A stretch of 64,000 nt of DNA from Liolophura sinensis (lineage: Eukaryota; Mollusca; Polyplacophora; Chitonida; Chitonidae). The stretch is from positions 67,742,984 through 67,806,983 of the forward strand of contig NC_088300.1 in NCBI RefSeq assembly GCF_032854445.1. The letters run 5' to 3'. Positions 35,934 to 47,439 of this stretch are shown one piece after another; the stretch's first letter is position 1, and each line of letters starts with the position of its first letter. The notes under the pieces are model-generated. The model worked only from the letters and a program-made list of their open reading frames with translations, was not told the origin of the DNA and made no database searches. The translations under genes and the position numbers were made by a program.

Positions 35934-36023
35934 AAGAAGCACACTTTTTGGATCATCCCAAACGAAGTAGCTGCCGGGATGAGGAAGTATCTGGAAAAAT
36001 ATACAAAAACAACGGTGTGGTAA
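35934..36023 (+). CDS. Candidate exon c: terminal exon
   Basis: Begins after GTTTCACCTTAG. In phase 0 it reads KKHTFWIIPNEVAAGMRKYL then EKYTKTTVW and a TAA stop: a basic, aromatic tail as expected after a membrane helix. A second frame is also open (EEAHFLDHPKRSSCRDEE) and ends at a possible donor (CA|GTAAGC at 36063), so the reading is uncertain. If a, b and c belong together the two introns are about 1.45 kb each and contain tandem arrays. Confidence 0.22.
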   Translation, partial: KKHTFWIIPNEVAAGMRKYLEKYTKTTVW

Positions 36024-36479
36024 AAACTAACATTAAAAATACAAGTAGAAGTACTTTCAACAGTAAGCATATGCACAGGTACAAATGCATCATATCTATG
36101 TATCAGATGGCTTGCAGGCATAAATAACACACAAAGATACAGCTATTTATTTATACCTGATGAGTGTAGTACCATTAATAGAACTGTTCTATAAATATGA
36201 TCAACCTTTGATCTGATCATCTGTAACAATTGCTAGAGGAAAACGGCCAGATTAAGCCATTTACTTGGCCATCTAGCTCTTCTGTATTGCTGTGTTATAG
36301 ATATGTACACTAGTTTACACATAAAATATATCTGTACTCTGAAAAGCTGCGGCCAATTAACAATTCATTAGTCTAGCCCAATTTCTGGTGTAAAAATTTT
36401 ATGCAGGTCTGTGTTTGATACATTAGGGTTTGGAGAAAAACCAGGCAGAGTACTGTGTGTGTGCCGAAATCAGAGCAAT

Positions 36480-39058
36480 TTCAGACTCATCTCCATTCCA
36501 CCCATCACCCAGTCTCACCATTCCACCCATCGGTCTCACCTCTATCTTACCCCATCACCCAGTCTCACCTCTATCTCCTCCATCACACAGTCTCATCTCC
36601 ATTCCACACATTACCCAGTGTCACCTCCATTCCACCCATCAGTCTCACCTCTATCTCCCCCATCACCCAGTCTCACCTCTATCTCCTCCATCACACAGTC
36701 TCATCTCCATTCCACCCATCACCCAGTCTCACCATTCCACCCATCGGTCTCACCTCTATCTTACCCCATCACCCAGTCTCACCTCTATCTCCTCCATCAC
36801 ACAGTCTCATCTCCATTCCACACATTACCCAGTGTCACCTCCATTCCACCCATCAGTCTCACCTCTATCTCCCCCATCACCCAGTCTCACCTCTATCTCC
36901 TCCATCACACAGTCTCATCTCCATTCCACCCATCACCCAGTCTCACCATTCCACCCATCGGTCTCACCTCTATCTTACCCCATCACCCAGTCTCACCTCT
37001 ATCTCCTCCATCACACAGTCTCATCTCCATTCCACCCATTACCCAGTGTCACCTCCATTCCACCCATCAGTCTCAAATCTATCTTCCCCATCACCCAGTC
37101 ACACCTCCATTCCAACCATCAGTCTCACCTCTATCCCACAGATCACCCAGTCTCACCTCCACCCGATCAGTCTCACCTCTATCTCCCCCATCACCCAGTC
37201 TCACCTCCATTCCACTCATCATTCTGTCTCTCCTCCATGCCACCCATAACCCAGTCTCACCTCCACTGCACCCATCACCAAGTCCCACCTCCATCCCACT
37301 CATCACTAAGTCTCACCTCCATTCCGCCCATCACTCAGTCCCACCTCCGTCCCACCTCCATTCCACACATCACCAAGCCTCACCTCCATCACACCGATCA
37401 CCCAGATCCACCTCCATCTCACCCATCGCCCAGATCCACCCCCATTCCACCCATCACTCAGTCACCTCTATTCCACTCATCACCCAGTCACAACTCTATC
37501 CCACCCATCACTTAGTCACCTCCATCTCACTCTTCACCCAGCCTCACCTCCATTTCACCCATCTATCTCACATCGATCTCACCCATCACTCCATCTCACC
37601 TTGCATTCATCACCCAGACTCACCTCCATCCCACCCATGACTAAGTCACACGTCCATGCCACCCATCACTCAGTCTCACTTATATTCCACCCATCCATCA
37701 CCCAGTCACCTCCATGCCACCCATCACCCAGATCCACCTCCATTCCACCCATCCATCAGTACCTCTACTCCACTCAACACCCAGACCCACCTCCATTTCA
37801 CCCATCACTAAGTCACCTCCATCCCACCCATCACCCAAGTCCACACATCACCAAATCTCATCTCCATTCCACACATCACCCAGTCTCATCTCCATTCCGC
37901 CCATTATGCTGTCTTATCTCCATTCAACTCATCACTGTCTCACCTCCATTCCACCCATCACCTAATCTCCCCTCCATTCCACCCATCATCCAGTCTCATC
38001 TCTTTCCCACCCATCACCCAGTCACCTCCATTCCACCAATCATGCAGTCTCATCTCCATTCCAACCATTAGTCAGTCTCACCTCCATTCCACCCATCACT
38101 CTGTCTCACCTATATCCCATCCATCAGTGTCATCTCCATCCCACCCATCACTCCGTCTCACCTTCATTCCACACATCACCAAGTCTCACCTCCATTCCAA
38201 ACACCACCCAGTGTTATCTCCATTCCACCCATCACCCAGTCTCATCTCCATCCCACCCATCACCCAGTCTCATCTCCATCCCACCCATCACCCAGTCTCA
38301 TCTCTATTCCACACATCTCCCAGTCACCTCCATCCCACCCATCACCCAATCACCTCCATTCCACCCATCACTCAGTCCCCTCCATTCCACCCATCAGCCA
38401 ATCTCGCCTTCATTCTATCCATCACTCAGTCTCACCTTTCTCACACACATCACTCAGTCCCACCTCCACCTCACCGATCACCCACTCTCATCGCCATCTC
38501 ACCCATCTGTCTCACATTGATCCCACCCATCACTCTGTCTCACCTCTATCCCATCCATCGTATAAGTGAAATATTCTTGAGTACGGTGTAAAACACCAAT
38601 CAAATAAATATCTGCAATCCACCCATCACCCAGTCTCATCTCTATTCCACCCATCACCCAGTCACACCTCCATTCCACATATCTCCCAATCACCTCCATC
38701 CCACCCATCACCCAGTCACCTCCATTCCACCCATCACTTAGTCCCCTCCATTCTACCCAACACCCAATCTCACCTTCATTCTATCTATCCCCCAGTCTCA
38801 CTTTTCTCACACACATCACTCAGTCCGACCTCCATCCCACTGATCACCCAGTCTCATCTCCATCTCACCCATCTGTCTCACATTGATCCCACCCATCAGT
38901 CTGTCTCACCTCTATCCCATCCATCAGTGTCATCTCCATCCCACCCATCACTCAGTCTCATCTCCATTCCACCCATCACCCAGTCTCACCTCCCTTCCAT
39001 GCATCAACCAGTGTCACCTCCATTCCACACACCATCCAGTCTCTATGATCTCCATATC
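36480..39058. repeat. Large pyrimidine-rich minisatellite, about 28-bp unit with 214-bp higher-order repeat
   Basis: More than ninety variants of CCCATCACCCAGTCTCACCT then CCATTCCA. Between about 36490 and 37065 the units are organised in a near-perfect 214-bp higher-order unit (AGTCTCACCATTCCACCC at 36511, 36725 and 36939). The remainder is more scrambled; a block at 38400-38557 is repeated at 38765-38925. The + strand is strongly C-rich and lacks stops in all three frames over long distances, giving false frames of 409, 361, 264 and 156 codons. Confidence 0.95.
38557..38608 (+). mobile_element. Very short SINE family A 3' end inside the minisatellite
   Basis: Only the last 52 bases of SINE A: TCGTATAAGTGAAATATTCT, TGAGTACGGTGTAAAACACC, AATCAAATAAAT. 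The related block near 38925 has no insert at the equivalent place, so the insertion is younger than that duplication or was not copied with it. Confidence 0.9.
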
Positions 39059-41274
39059 CAATTAACTGCTTAGCTTCATCTCCTTTAATCATCAGTTAGG
39101 CCATATAAACACACAACATTGTGAAATTCAACAGCAATGATCTTTAAATCCTTAAGAACAATGGCGCCTTCCACTCATGTATTTCTTTTGTTATATATAT
39201 ATATTTATTTTCAAAAACCCAGATAAAGAAAATGTTAACTTTATCACAAATTGTATCACAATTACAAGACAGCTTTGTTAAAACAAATGGTAATTTTGAA
39301 GATTGGCTAAGCTTAAATGAAAGCCAAAAAGAAAAACAAAAAGGGGTCATTATGTTCATACAGTAAACTACGTGGATTTTTTAATGGGCGGACCATTAGA
39401 TGGTGCACAGTTGCAGGGCTGAGTGATAGTTTTTACAATATAGCAAAGAGCTGGCTCCAGAGGTAGTCCTGGTGCTGTAGAACTTGTTTACAGCCCGTTA
39501 CCCAGTCTGTAAACAGCAGCTTGAATCTGCACAGCACATGTGGTGCCAATACCAGCAAATCGGGGCAAAACATACAGTACAGCCGCAAGTTATTTTCAGT
39601 CTGCTTACATCACAATTTTCACCCTGTTTTCCTCCGCTTTCACCCATTTCTCAGGAGCCCAAAGAGTTGTGGTGGTTGGGGGAAATGGAGGTGGGGGGGG
39701 GGGGGGTGGAAGTGGGTTAGGGCTGTCAGGGGTGCTCCCCTCTAAGGATCAGGTGGTTGGATCTGACTGATTATCCAGGCACCCACCTTAAAGAGAGCAG
39801 AACAAAATCAGGTCATGCACCCGCTCAGCTGGGGTTGCCCACAATAAAACAACAGTGCAGAACAGGCAGGTTTTATGCTGACCTAACCATATTATAGCTC
39901 TTGTTCTGATAGGTCATTACTGCATGGTGATCACTTTACAACCCAACATTCCAGGCCTGTGTTTATAACTTGGCTCAGCTGATCCCTGCAGCTACCTCTC
40001 CTCCCCCCCCCCCAACTCTCCAACCCCCACCTTCTTCCCCATGGCCAACCACAGCAAGTAACATCGCTTAATTGTGTTTTATTACAAACATAAAAGCTGA
40101 GAACTGTTCAAAACTCCAAAAGTGACCAAATTACATGCAAACTTTATTAAACTTTCTATAATTTCCCATTTAAATCCAGTTGAAAAATATCCTGAATTCT
40201 GGATACAGCAGGAAAAAAGTACATCTATCATCATGAATTTAGTTCCCTCAATAATTCTCTCCTGGTGTCCAGCAAAATAGGTTAGCTTATGTGTTAGCCT
40301 AAGCCAAACTATTACACCTTTTACAAGCTCGATTTGCAGGTCACCGAACCAGGCTGGAAACTTGCCAAGTTTTACAATCCAATGTTGACAAACGAGCTGG
40401 CTGATAATATAAAAGAAAAAAAAACACACACACGAGAGGAATATATGATGTCATTTCGTTTTTAAAGCATATGAGGTAAATGGCCTAAAATATTGTTTCC
40501 AAAAAGGGAATTTTTAAAAGGGAAATAAATGTCATAAAACTTTAACTTTGGAGCTGAAAATGTAATTTGTCCAGCAAGAAATCATCCTATTTGTCAACCG
40601 AACTTAAAAACACCTTTCTTCGATTGATACAAATTAGGTAAAATGTGCAACTTTTTCTGTCATGGGCCAAATTTTAGGTCCTTTACCACGCACAACATAC
40701 AGTTACATGTACATACAAACAATGCCATTTTGTCGAGCAGCTGGTAACATTTTGCTGAGTAAACAGAATAGATCAGAAAAGGAGACATAACAATACTCTG
40801 GTACAATGAAAGACCGCTCAGGTAACAAGTTCAACAAAATCTATTATACGGCTAAATATATACATCAGGAGATGGGACGAAACTTGCAAAGCTCTACTGG
40901 AATTGAGTACATAAGTTTCATAATATTACCTATAGTTTAATCTGTAAATCGAGCTAGATTTTATCACTGACATGTTGTGTTATTAGAGATCCATGTAGGT
41001 TGTCCTGCGGGACACCTATTGTTTTCGTTGGCATCATTAATAGGGGTCTATACAGGTACATTGTAGTCCTTCGCAGCACACTTCTTGTTTTCGTTCAGAT
41101 TATTATTTTTCTTCATTCAATTTTGTGAACCAGCTACAGCCTAGATCGTTTGACTTGAAAAACTGCAGTAAAATTACCCTATACCTAAAGTTATGCACGA
41201 CGGAGCTCTTGAAATGACACCAACATTTTTTAAAAAAAACATACATGTTAATCCTATTGCTTTACCACTGAGTT

Positions 41275-41472
41275 TCATGTAAATGGTGTCTGGACATTTA
41301 TATGACCTGTTGACTTGTTAATATCTGTTGCACTCTCCAGAAGATTTTTCCAAAGCCCTTGTGCACTTAGATTATAAGCTATGCTGTCTCCCATTTGACA
41401 GTGTACAGCGATAATAATTGTGACAACAAACAACGTGGACCCCAGCCCAAACTGCTGTGCAGTTCTAGTCAT
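41275..41472 (-). CDS. Small secreted/membrane-type ORF, doubtful
   Basis: An ATG-to-stop frame of 65 codons. It starts MTRTAQQFGLGSTLFVVTII and continues IAVHCQMGDS, i.e. a signal-anchor-like hydrophobic segment ending in Cys. It then has a GLWKN motif (as in the first extracellular loop of claudin/PMP22-like proteins, but without their paired cysteines). The start context is poor and no further exon is seen. It may be a chance frame. Confidence 0.2.
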   Translation of the reverse strand: MTRTAQQFGLGSTLFVVTIIIAVHCQMGDSIAYNLSAQGLWKNLLESATDINKSTGHINVQTPFT

Positions 41473-41836
41473 ATATATGGTATTATTATTACAAGAGAAT
41501 TACAGACAATTGTGTCTTCATGCATATTTATCTTGGTAGCGACATAGGACAAAAAAAAATATATCTCAGAAAAAGAATAATAAAACAAATTGGGTTGGAG
41601 AACAAATTGGGCCTTTGTCAGGGAAAATACACATTATACGATACAAAAAAAGATAACTTTTAAAAGTCACTATTGTTCAGTCAGATTTAGGTAGGTCAAC
41701 TCTATCAAGAACACAGCTTGGGAATTACACACATGTACCTATGACTGGTATATATACGTGTTTATATGATGCTATACAGGTATATATATGGACACAATTA
41801 CTTATCAGATCTAAAAATACAGTAAATGGCACGTCT

Positions 41837-41902
41837 TCAGGCATTGATACTCTTTCCCCACAGCATCTCATTAAGGCTTGATTTTTTCTTCTGTCCAGAG
41901 GC
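41837..41902 (-). CDS. Candidate terminal exon, unrecognised
   Basis: On the minus strand a good acceptor (GTAGTTTTATTCAG) is followed by 21 codons and a stop: ASGQKKKSSLNEMLWGKSIN. The composition is protein-like, but a second frame is also open and no upstream partner exon was found. Confidence 0.18.
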   Translation of the reverse strand, partial: ASGQKKKSSLNEMLWGKSINA

Positions 41903-42204
41903 CTGAATAAAACTACATGTATTTATGAGAATGTTTGATTGGCAATAAAACAGGTTTGGCTGAATACTGACCGCTAAGTACCAATGAATGTCAAAGGACA
42001 AATTCTCAGGTGTTATTGAACAGGTGTAAAGAAAAGAAAATAACCAAATAAAGCATTTAACACGAAATGCCATATGTTTGTGAATTAAATTTTTAACTTC
42101 ACGTGAGAGTTTTGCCCTAGTACCTTGTGACCACTGTGTAAAGCACACATACATGTATGTGCAGTATACAGGCTAAAAAGAATATGTGTATGTGTACATA
42201 TGCT

Positions 42205-42775
42205 TGAGGTTAGATGTTGTACTGATACTTAGCAATTTTTCAGCAATATGACGACGAGAAGTCATTAGGTGTGCACTGCCGCCACTGAAGTATCATGCTG
42301 AAGACACCAGACACGACACCCCACTCAGTCACGCACATGATACTGACAACGGGCTAATCAGTCATGTCTCCTTCCTCTGGCCTCTCAGTGCTGCTCAACT
42401 ACAATTTTTTTTTCATGTCTTTTGTATGACCCAAGCCGGGTTTGGTCTCCTGTGTCCCGACTTTGATTTATTTATTTATTGATTTTATTGGTGTTTTATG
42501 CCGTACTCAAGAATATTTCACTTATACAACGGCGGCCAGCATTATGGTGGGTGGAAACCGGGCACAGCCCGGGGGAAACCCATGACCATCCGCAGGTTGC
42601 TGACAGACCGTCCCACTTACGGCCGGAGAGGAAGCCAGCATAAGCTGGACTTGAACTCACAGCGACCGCATTGGTGAGAGGCTCCTGGGGCATTACGCTG
42701 CGCTAGCGTGCTAACCGACTGAGCCACGGAGGCCCCTCCCGACTTTGAAGCGGATGCTCTAACCATTAGGCCAAG
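42205..42775 (-). mobile_element. SINE family B, nearly full length, split by SINE A
   Basis: Read on the minus strand: a tRNA-like head TGGCCTAATGGTTAGAGCAT (box A) at 42775-42752, interrupted by SINE A, then CGGGACACAGGAGACCAAAC (degraded box B), GAGCAGCACTGAGAGGCC, a body with GGTGTCGTGTCTGGTGTCTT, and TCGTCGTCATATTGCTGAAA at the 3' end. The head defines family B as tRNA-derived and independent of family A. Confidence 0.8.
42467..42736 (-). mobile_element. SINE family A, full length, nested, 12-bp target-site duplication
   Basis: Tail TTTATTTATTTATTGATTTT at the left; tRNA-like head (revcomp of CTAACCGACTGAGCCACGGA, GGCCCC) at the right; 270 bases. Flanked by TCCCGACTTTGA at 42455-42466 and 42737-42748. 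Those bases belong to the head of a family B SINE, so this is a younger insertion into an older SINE. Confidence 0.96.
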
Positions 42776-44369
42776 AAAATGGTCCAAGGCTGCTTAATTA
42801 TTGTGACTGAAGTCTGCAGTTATACCCCAGTTTTAATGAATACATGTACTGTGAACATATGTGGCAAACCATAGCCCAATGCTGGCTCCTGAAGTTTCGC
42901 TTAAGGCATGCCTCAAGGTACACCAGGTTTAAGCTTAGGTGCATGTACCATGGTTTATATGTCAAGTCTCAAATTTTGTTAAAAAGTTAATATAAAGTCA
43001 GTTTTATAGGCAGAGGAAACCAGAGTTCCTTGGGCAAGTTAGTGATAAACATTTTCATGTGTGACTAACAGATATGCATGTTATTTGATCGAAGACAAGG
43101 GGTCTTCAACAACTTAACTACCAGCTATACCATCAATGACTGTCACCATACAATGTCCTACTAACAGTGAATGTGAAGGAATCAAGAAATTCTTGTCCCA
43201 GCCTAGAACTGAGCCTGCTCCTCATTTGTTTGTTCAAAGCAAATTTTGAGCACGTCAATTCCTGCTAGTTGAACACTTCAACTAATTTTGTTTCTTTGAC
43301 TGCAGTTTATTTTGGGCATAATGTGAAGGATCTTAATCGCCCCTTGCAGTTACATAATCCATATAGAAGCAGACATATTTTATTGTGCTGCCACACTGGA
43401 ACACTTTGCCCTAGACACCAAATGTGATGGCAATCATCCAGTAAGCGCATTAATGACACTGGGCTGATCTGCATACTTGGCCTATCTTCTTCAGAGAGCA
43501 AAGGAGTGTTAAGGTTACCTAATATAATCAATGAATGATTTCAGCTATACTATGGTGACTTAATCATAAATAAGTAAGCAAATATGAGTACAGATAGATG
43601 GCTACTATCCACTGCACAATCAACGCTTAACTGTGGGGCAAACGGTAATGAAAAGGTAACTTTATATGTAGTTTTTTGGGGTCAGATTTCAGCAAAATTT
43701 TCTTTAATGCAAGTACTTTAAAAATGTAGTGTAAACTGCAACCATCCAGTTTTAACAACTGAGCAAACCAGTTTAATTACAGACATGTAGGCTACATTAT
43801 GCCAGCTGTGTCTTCTTTTTGTGCACTTGGGATAATTAGTTCTAAGATAATAAATAACATAAACGAGATTGTTCAGTGATGAGAGAGAGAGAGAGAAAAA
43901 AAAAAATAAATAACATGAGAAATAAAGAAATATGTTGAAAAAAAAAATTTTCTAAGGTTCAAGCTGGCAGCCCCAGTGGTGTGGGATATGTACAAGCCTA
44001 TGCAAATATAGGTCAAATATTGTTCAACACTTGGGAGTTTGATAAATTCAAGCTCAGTGTCTTCAAATCATGTGATTATACTGGTAGCCTTAAAAACATA
44101 TCCCCTTAAAAAATGAATGATTCAAGCGAAATCAAAGTCTCAGCAACTATGCTAATTTAAGCCAGAGCCAAGAAAGCCATTCTAGATCACTACCTCTGCA
44201 GATTCCACAAGGCAATTGCTGGGGTTTCAGTTTGATTTCTGGACAGCCTTTCAAGTCTTATATAAATCAAATCTAAATTACTTAATTTGACTGACAGACT
44301 GATAAACACATGCTGATTGAGTGCAGAGTAAAATTATTGTTCCAGATACTAACAGATCCACACAATTCA
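42776..44369. other. Unassigned DNA with a family B fragment
   Basis: No supported gene. A diverged piece of family B body lies at about 43380-43470 (CTGCCACACTGGAACACTTT, GACACTGGGCTGATCTGC), which explains the 74-codon minus frame there. A (GA)n tract lies at about 43881-43897. Confidence 0.45.
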
Positions 44370-44370
44370 A

Positions 44371-44638
44371 GGGGACTCTGTGGCTCATTCAGTTAAAGCG
44401 CTAGCGCAGTGTAATGACCCAGGACCCAGGAGTTTCACTAATGCACGCTGTGAGTTCAAGTCCAGCTCATGCTGGCTTCCTCTCCGGCCGTACGTGAGAA
44501 GGTCTGTCAGCAACCTGCGGATGGTCGTGGGTTTCCCCCGGGCTGTGCCCGGTTTCCACCCACCATAATGCTGGCCGCCGTCGTATAAGTGAAATATTCT
44601 TGAGTACGGCGTAAAACACGAATCAAAAAAAAAAAAAA
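44371..44638 (+). mobile_element. SINE family A, full length, 11-bp target-site duplication
   Basis: tRNA-like head GGGACTCTGTGGCTCATTCA with box B GTTCAAGTCC at 44454-44463; domain GGCCGTACGTGAGAAGGTCT and GGGTTTCCCCCGGGCTGTGC; 3' end GAGTACGGCGTAAAACACGA. The tail here is A13, not AAAT repeats. CACACAATTCA flanks it at 44359-44369 and 44640-44650. Confidence 0.95.
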
Positions 44639-44650
44639 TCACACAATTCA

Positions 44651-45849
44651 TTGCGTGTACCGGTACTAGAAGTGTTAGCTTCACATATCATCTCATGTAT
44701 GCTGCATATCAAGTAGAATTTCATGCATTTGCAAAATTCAGATATCCAAAAATTCAAGCCTGAGGAAAACTGGCATTTATTTTGATAAATTAAACATCAG
44801 TTTTTTTTTTATAAAGTTTATTTCTACTTCAAACTTCAAAGTATGCGTACTAGCTGGATGATACACTTTCAATAATGGCATAATTTCATCTCATGGTAAC
44901 ATCTCAGTGGCTGATATAATTTGAATAATATAATATTTTTTACTTGCAAGAGCCCATTTCTGTGGTTGATAAATACATGTAGTATTGAGAAAAAACTATA
45001 AAAAAAAAAAAAAAAAAAAGAAAGGTACACTGCAATAGTAATATTGGTCAAGTTTTTGAAGTCGATAATTAAAGCTGTGAATCCAATATTGCTGTTTTTT
45101 TTTTATAGGGCAAAGGCAAAATTTTGAAGTTCTGGTTGGTTGCATTCACTAATAATTTACCTAGATGATTTTATCAGTGTGATCAGAGGCTGTTAAGGCC
45201 ATGGTGAGTTAGTTGTTGTGGGTCAGTCTATGGTCCCCCAAATCCACCCTCCCCCACCCCCACCCCCACCCCACCCCCCAACCCCTCCCCCACCAAGTGT
45301 TAGTTGGCATGAACTCCATAGCTGGTCAGCTCTTACAAATAACACAGGCTAACTGGCAGTTTACATTAGTGAGGAATGGGGTGTATGTGTGGGGGTCAAG
45401 GAATGTGCTGCTGGTTTAGTAACTCCTATTTCCACATTCCACCTTCCCAATGACCACAGACATGTACACTTTGTGTAGATCACTGGACAAAAGAAAGAAC
45501 ATTCCACTTCCCAGGAGCCTAAGTCAGCAATCAGACGGTCAGCAAAAAAAGAAAAAGAGATAGCAAAACACTTAAAATGCCACATGCGTTAGCTTCCCAC
45601 TCTTAATCAAACTGAAGGAGTTGGCCAAAAATACTAGATAGGAAAACAAACCTTTAATCACCAATGTTCCTTGGGTAGACTAATAACAAACAGACCTTCT
45701 GACTAGACATGGAAGGAAAACAGGCTTCAAGAATGATTTATTCCTGTATTTGACCATTAAGGACAACATAAGTCGGCATTTAGTCTTGTAAACAGGAGTA
45801 ATATCTCCAGCTTAAATCAAACATGGGACCAAACCATGTGTTTAACATA
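44651..45849. other. Unassigned DNA with A-run and C-rich tract
   Basis: No supported gene. An A19 run at about 45001-45019, and a C-rich (CCCCCA)n-like tract at 45246-45296 that could form an i-motif. The apparent frames at 45213-45585 arise from it. Confidence 0.4.
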
Positions 45850-45850
45850 A

Positions 45851-46036
45851 TTTATTTATTTATTTGATTGGTGTTTAACGCTGTACTCAAGAATATTTCA
45901 CTTGTACGACGTGGCCAGCATTATGGTGGGTGGAAACTGGACAGAACCCGGTGGAAACCCACGATTATCCGCAGGTTGCTGGTAGACCTTCCCGTACAGC
46001 TGGAGAGGAAGCCAGCATGAGCTGGACTTGAACTTG
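45851..46036 (-). mobile_element. SINE family A, 5'-truncated
   Basis: Tail TTTATTTATTTATTTGATTG, then the central domain to GAGCTGGACTTGAAC, inside the box B side of the head. Flanks TGTTTAACAT (left) and TGTTTAGCAT (right) look like a target-site duplication with one mismatch. Confidence 0.88.
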
Positions 46037-46589
46037 TTTAGCATGAAGTATTATGTCGATTTCAAGGGATACATGAATGTATAAGATAAGATCTTAATTA
46101 GTATTCATCTACTGATTACTGTTTTACCAAAAATTTAAAATAATTTCACAAAAAATTGGTGGCCAATGGATTTTTTATATATAACTGATTGCTGTTTAAA
46201 TTCATACTAAAAAAATTTCTCGCTTATAGAAAGGCAGATATACGAAACACACTGGTGGAAGACAAGCTGCCGTCAACATATACTACACAAATGGCCCCCT
46301 ATCTATACCCAAGGCCAGATTTGAGCCCGTGCCTAGCAACTGAGGGCAAGTACCTCAGCCTTGCATCCACGACCCGTTTCCAAAAGTGGCTGCCTAAATG
46401 TGGGTTCTTTCACTGGATCACTTCGTAGATTGTTCGATATACTGTGGGGACTTCATTATGGCCTAATTTACATGAGCAATACGCCATTTTATGGAATACT
46501 TGATACTGCACTTGCTTGAATTCTCCGAAGTCGGCCACAAAGATCAAAGCGAAAGTGAAGTCGATCTGATGAAAGGTTGTGGAGAAAAT

Positions 46590-46624
46590 CCAAACACAGA
46601 CAGGCAGACAGACAGGCAGACAGA
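46590..46624 (+). repeat. (CAGA)n/(GGCAGACA)n microsatellite
   Basis: ACAGACAGGCAGACAGACAG and variants; read on the minus strand, the CTGTCTGTTT-then-GGATTTTCTCC context recalls dispersed invertebrate repeats. The flanking frames on both strands are probably part of that repeat. Confidence 0.75.
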
Positions 46625-46916
46625 GAATCCATACTTTAGACTGACAACCTCCAGATTTGAGCATATTGACCATTTGCTTTTCATGAACATGACCTGAAAT
46701 ACTACTTTTAGAAATCCAGTCTGCATTCGCATTCAGGCTGACGGATGGGTCAATGCACCAATTAAGCTTGTACAAATCTATGTTCAATTTACTCTGGAAT
46801 CACAGCAGCTCTTCAAACGATCTCTCTGAGCATCAAAACCTTTTACAAGTGGATGTCGAGAAGACACTGCCTGTTTCATCCCTAATAATTACTCCAACAA
46901 CAGATGTCTACTTGAA

Positions 46917-46998
46917 CTTCACAAGGAAGATTATTTTTAAAGTCGATTTTCTAAAAGACCTGGAGCAAAAAAGCAATAAAAAAAAACCCCTAAAAGAA
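46917..46998 (+). repeat. Local duplication, copy 1 (about 80 bp)
   Basis: CTTCACAAGGAAGATTATTT, TTAAAGTCGATTTTCTAAAA, GACCTGGAGCAAAAAAGCAA then an A-run. Identical to 48139-48219 apart from the A-run length. In one frame it reads FTRKIIFKVDFLKDLEQKSN at the end of a 96-codon open frame (46753-47043), but no splice or family evidence supports a gene. Confidence 0.9.
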
Positions 46999-47439
46999 TC
47001 TGGGCTTGAGTGTTTCTACTTTTGTCTTGGAAATTCCTGGTAAGTCTGGTTAGATGAGAGGCTAGCCAATAATATCTGTGCGAATCAAAAGGCAGTGGTG
47101 GGGGAGGGTAGGGGAAGGGATAAGACATACCTGTGGGTTGAGAAAGGTTTTCACACTATAGGCCTTGACACTCAAAATGGATCGAGATTATGTCCCATTG
47201 GCACAGGATAATGACCCAAGAAATCCTATCCCAAAAACCCTGGTATAAGGACAAGCTCCAGCTATCTTTACCCAACTGAAGATTTACACCCAGCTGTTCA
47301 ATATCTAATAAACCATTCCATGTCATTCCCTACAGGGGATTTAATTTAATCATCAGATTTGTGTAAAGCTATATGGCTAACAGTTGAAACCCGTCCTCAG
47401 GTGACCCCAAGGCCACGGGATAGAATGGCTGGTCTCTCC

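Larger units (their letters stand above)
39059..42204. other. Mostly unassigned DNA
   Basis: No confident gene. Contains G- and C-rich tracts (39690-39710, 40003-40040), a 115-codon minus frame at 40082-40429 without motifs, and the two minus-strand candidates listed at 41275 and 41837. Confidence 0.4.

Noticed and set aside
36411-37640. 409-, 361- and 264-codon open frames (Ser/Pro/His-rich)
   Set aside because: They overlap in three frames of one strand inside a minisatellite with a non-triplet unit; no sign of selection for one frame.
42496-42693. Frames in SINE A copies (also at 13061-13284, 17760-18091, 44380-44684, 56495-56728)
   Set aside because: The GC-rich SINE central domain is open in several frames; the same peptides recur in every copy because of the repeat, not a gene.
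43307-43531. 74-codon minus frame
   Set aside because: Lies on a diverged family B SINE fragment.
46410-46787. 125-codon minus frame and overlapping + frames, including QADGWVNAPIKLVQIYVQF
   Set aside because: Protein-like on both strands, but stops interrupt and the CTGTCTGTCTG-GGATTTTCTCC context looks like a dispersed repeat; no family or paired splice sites.
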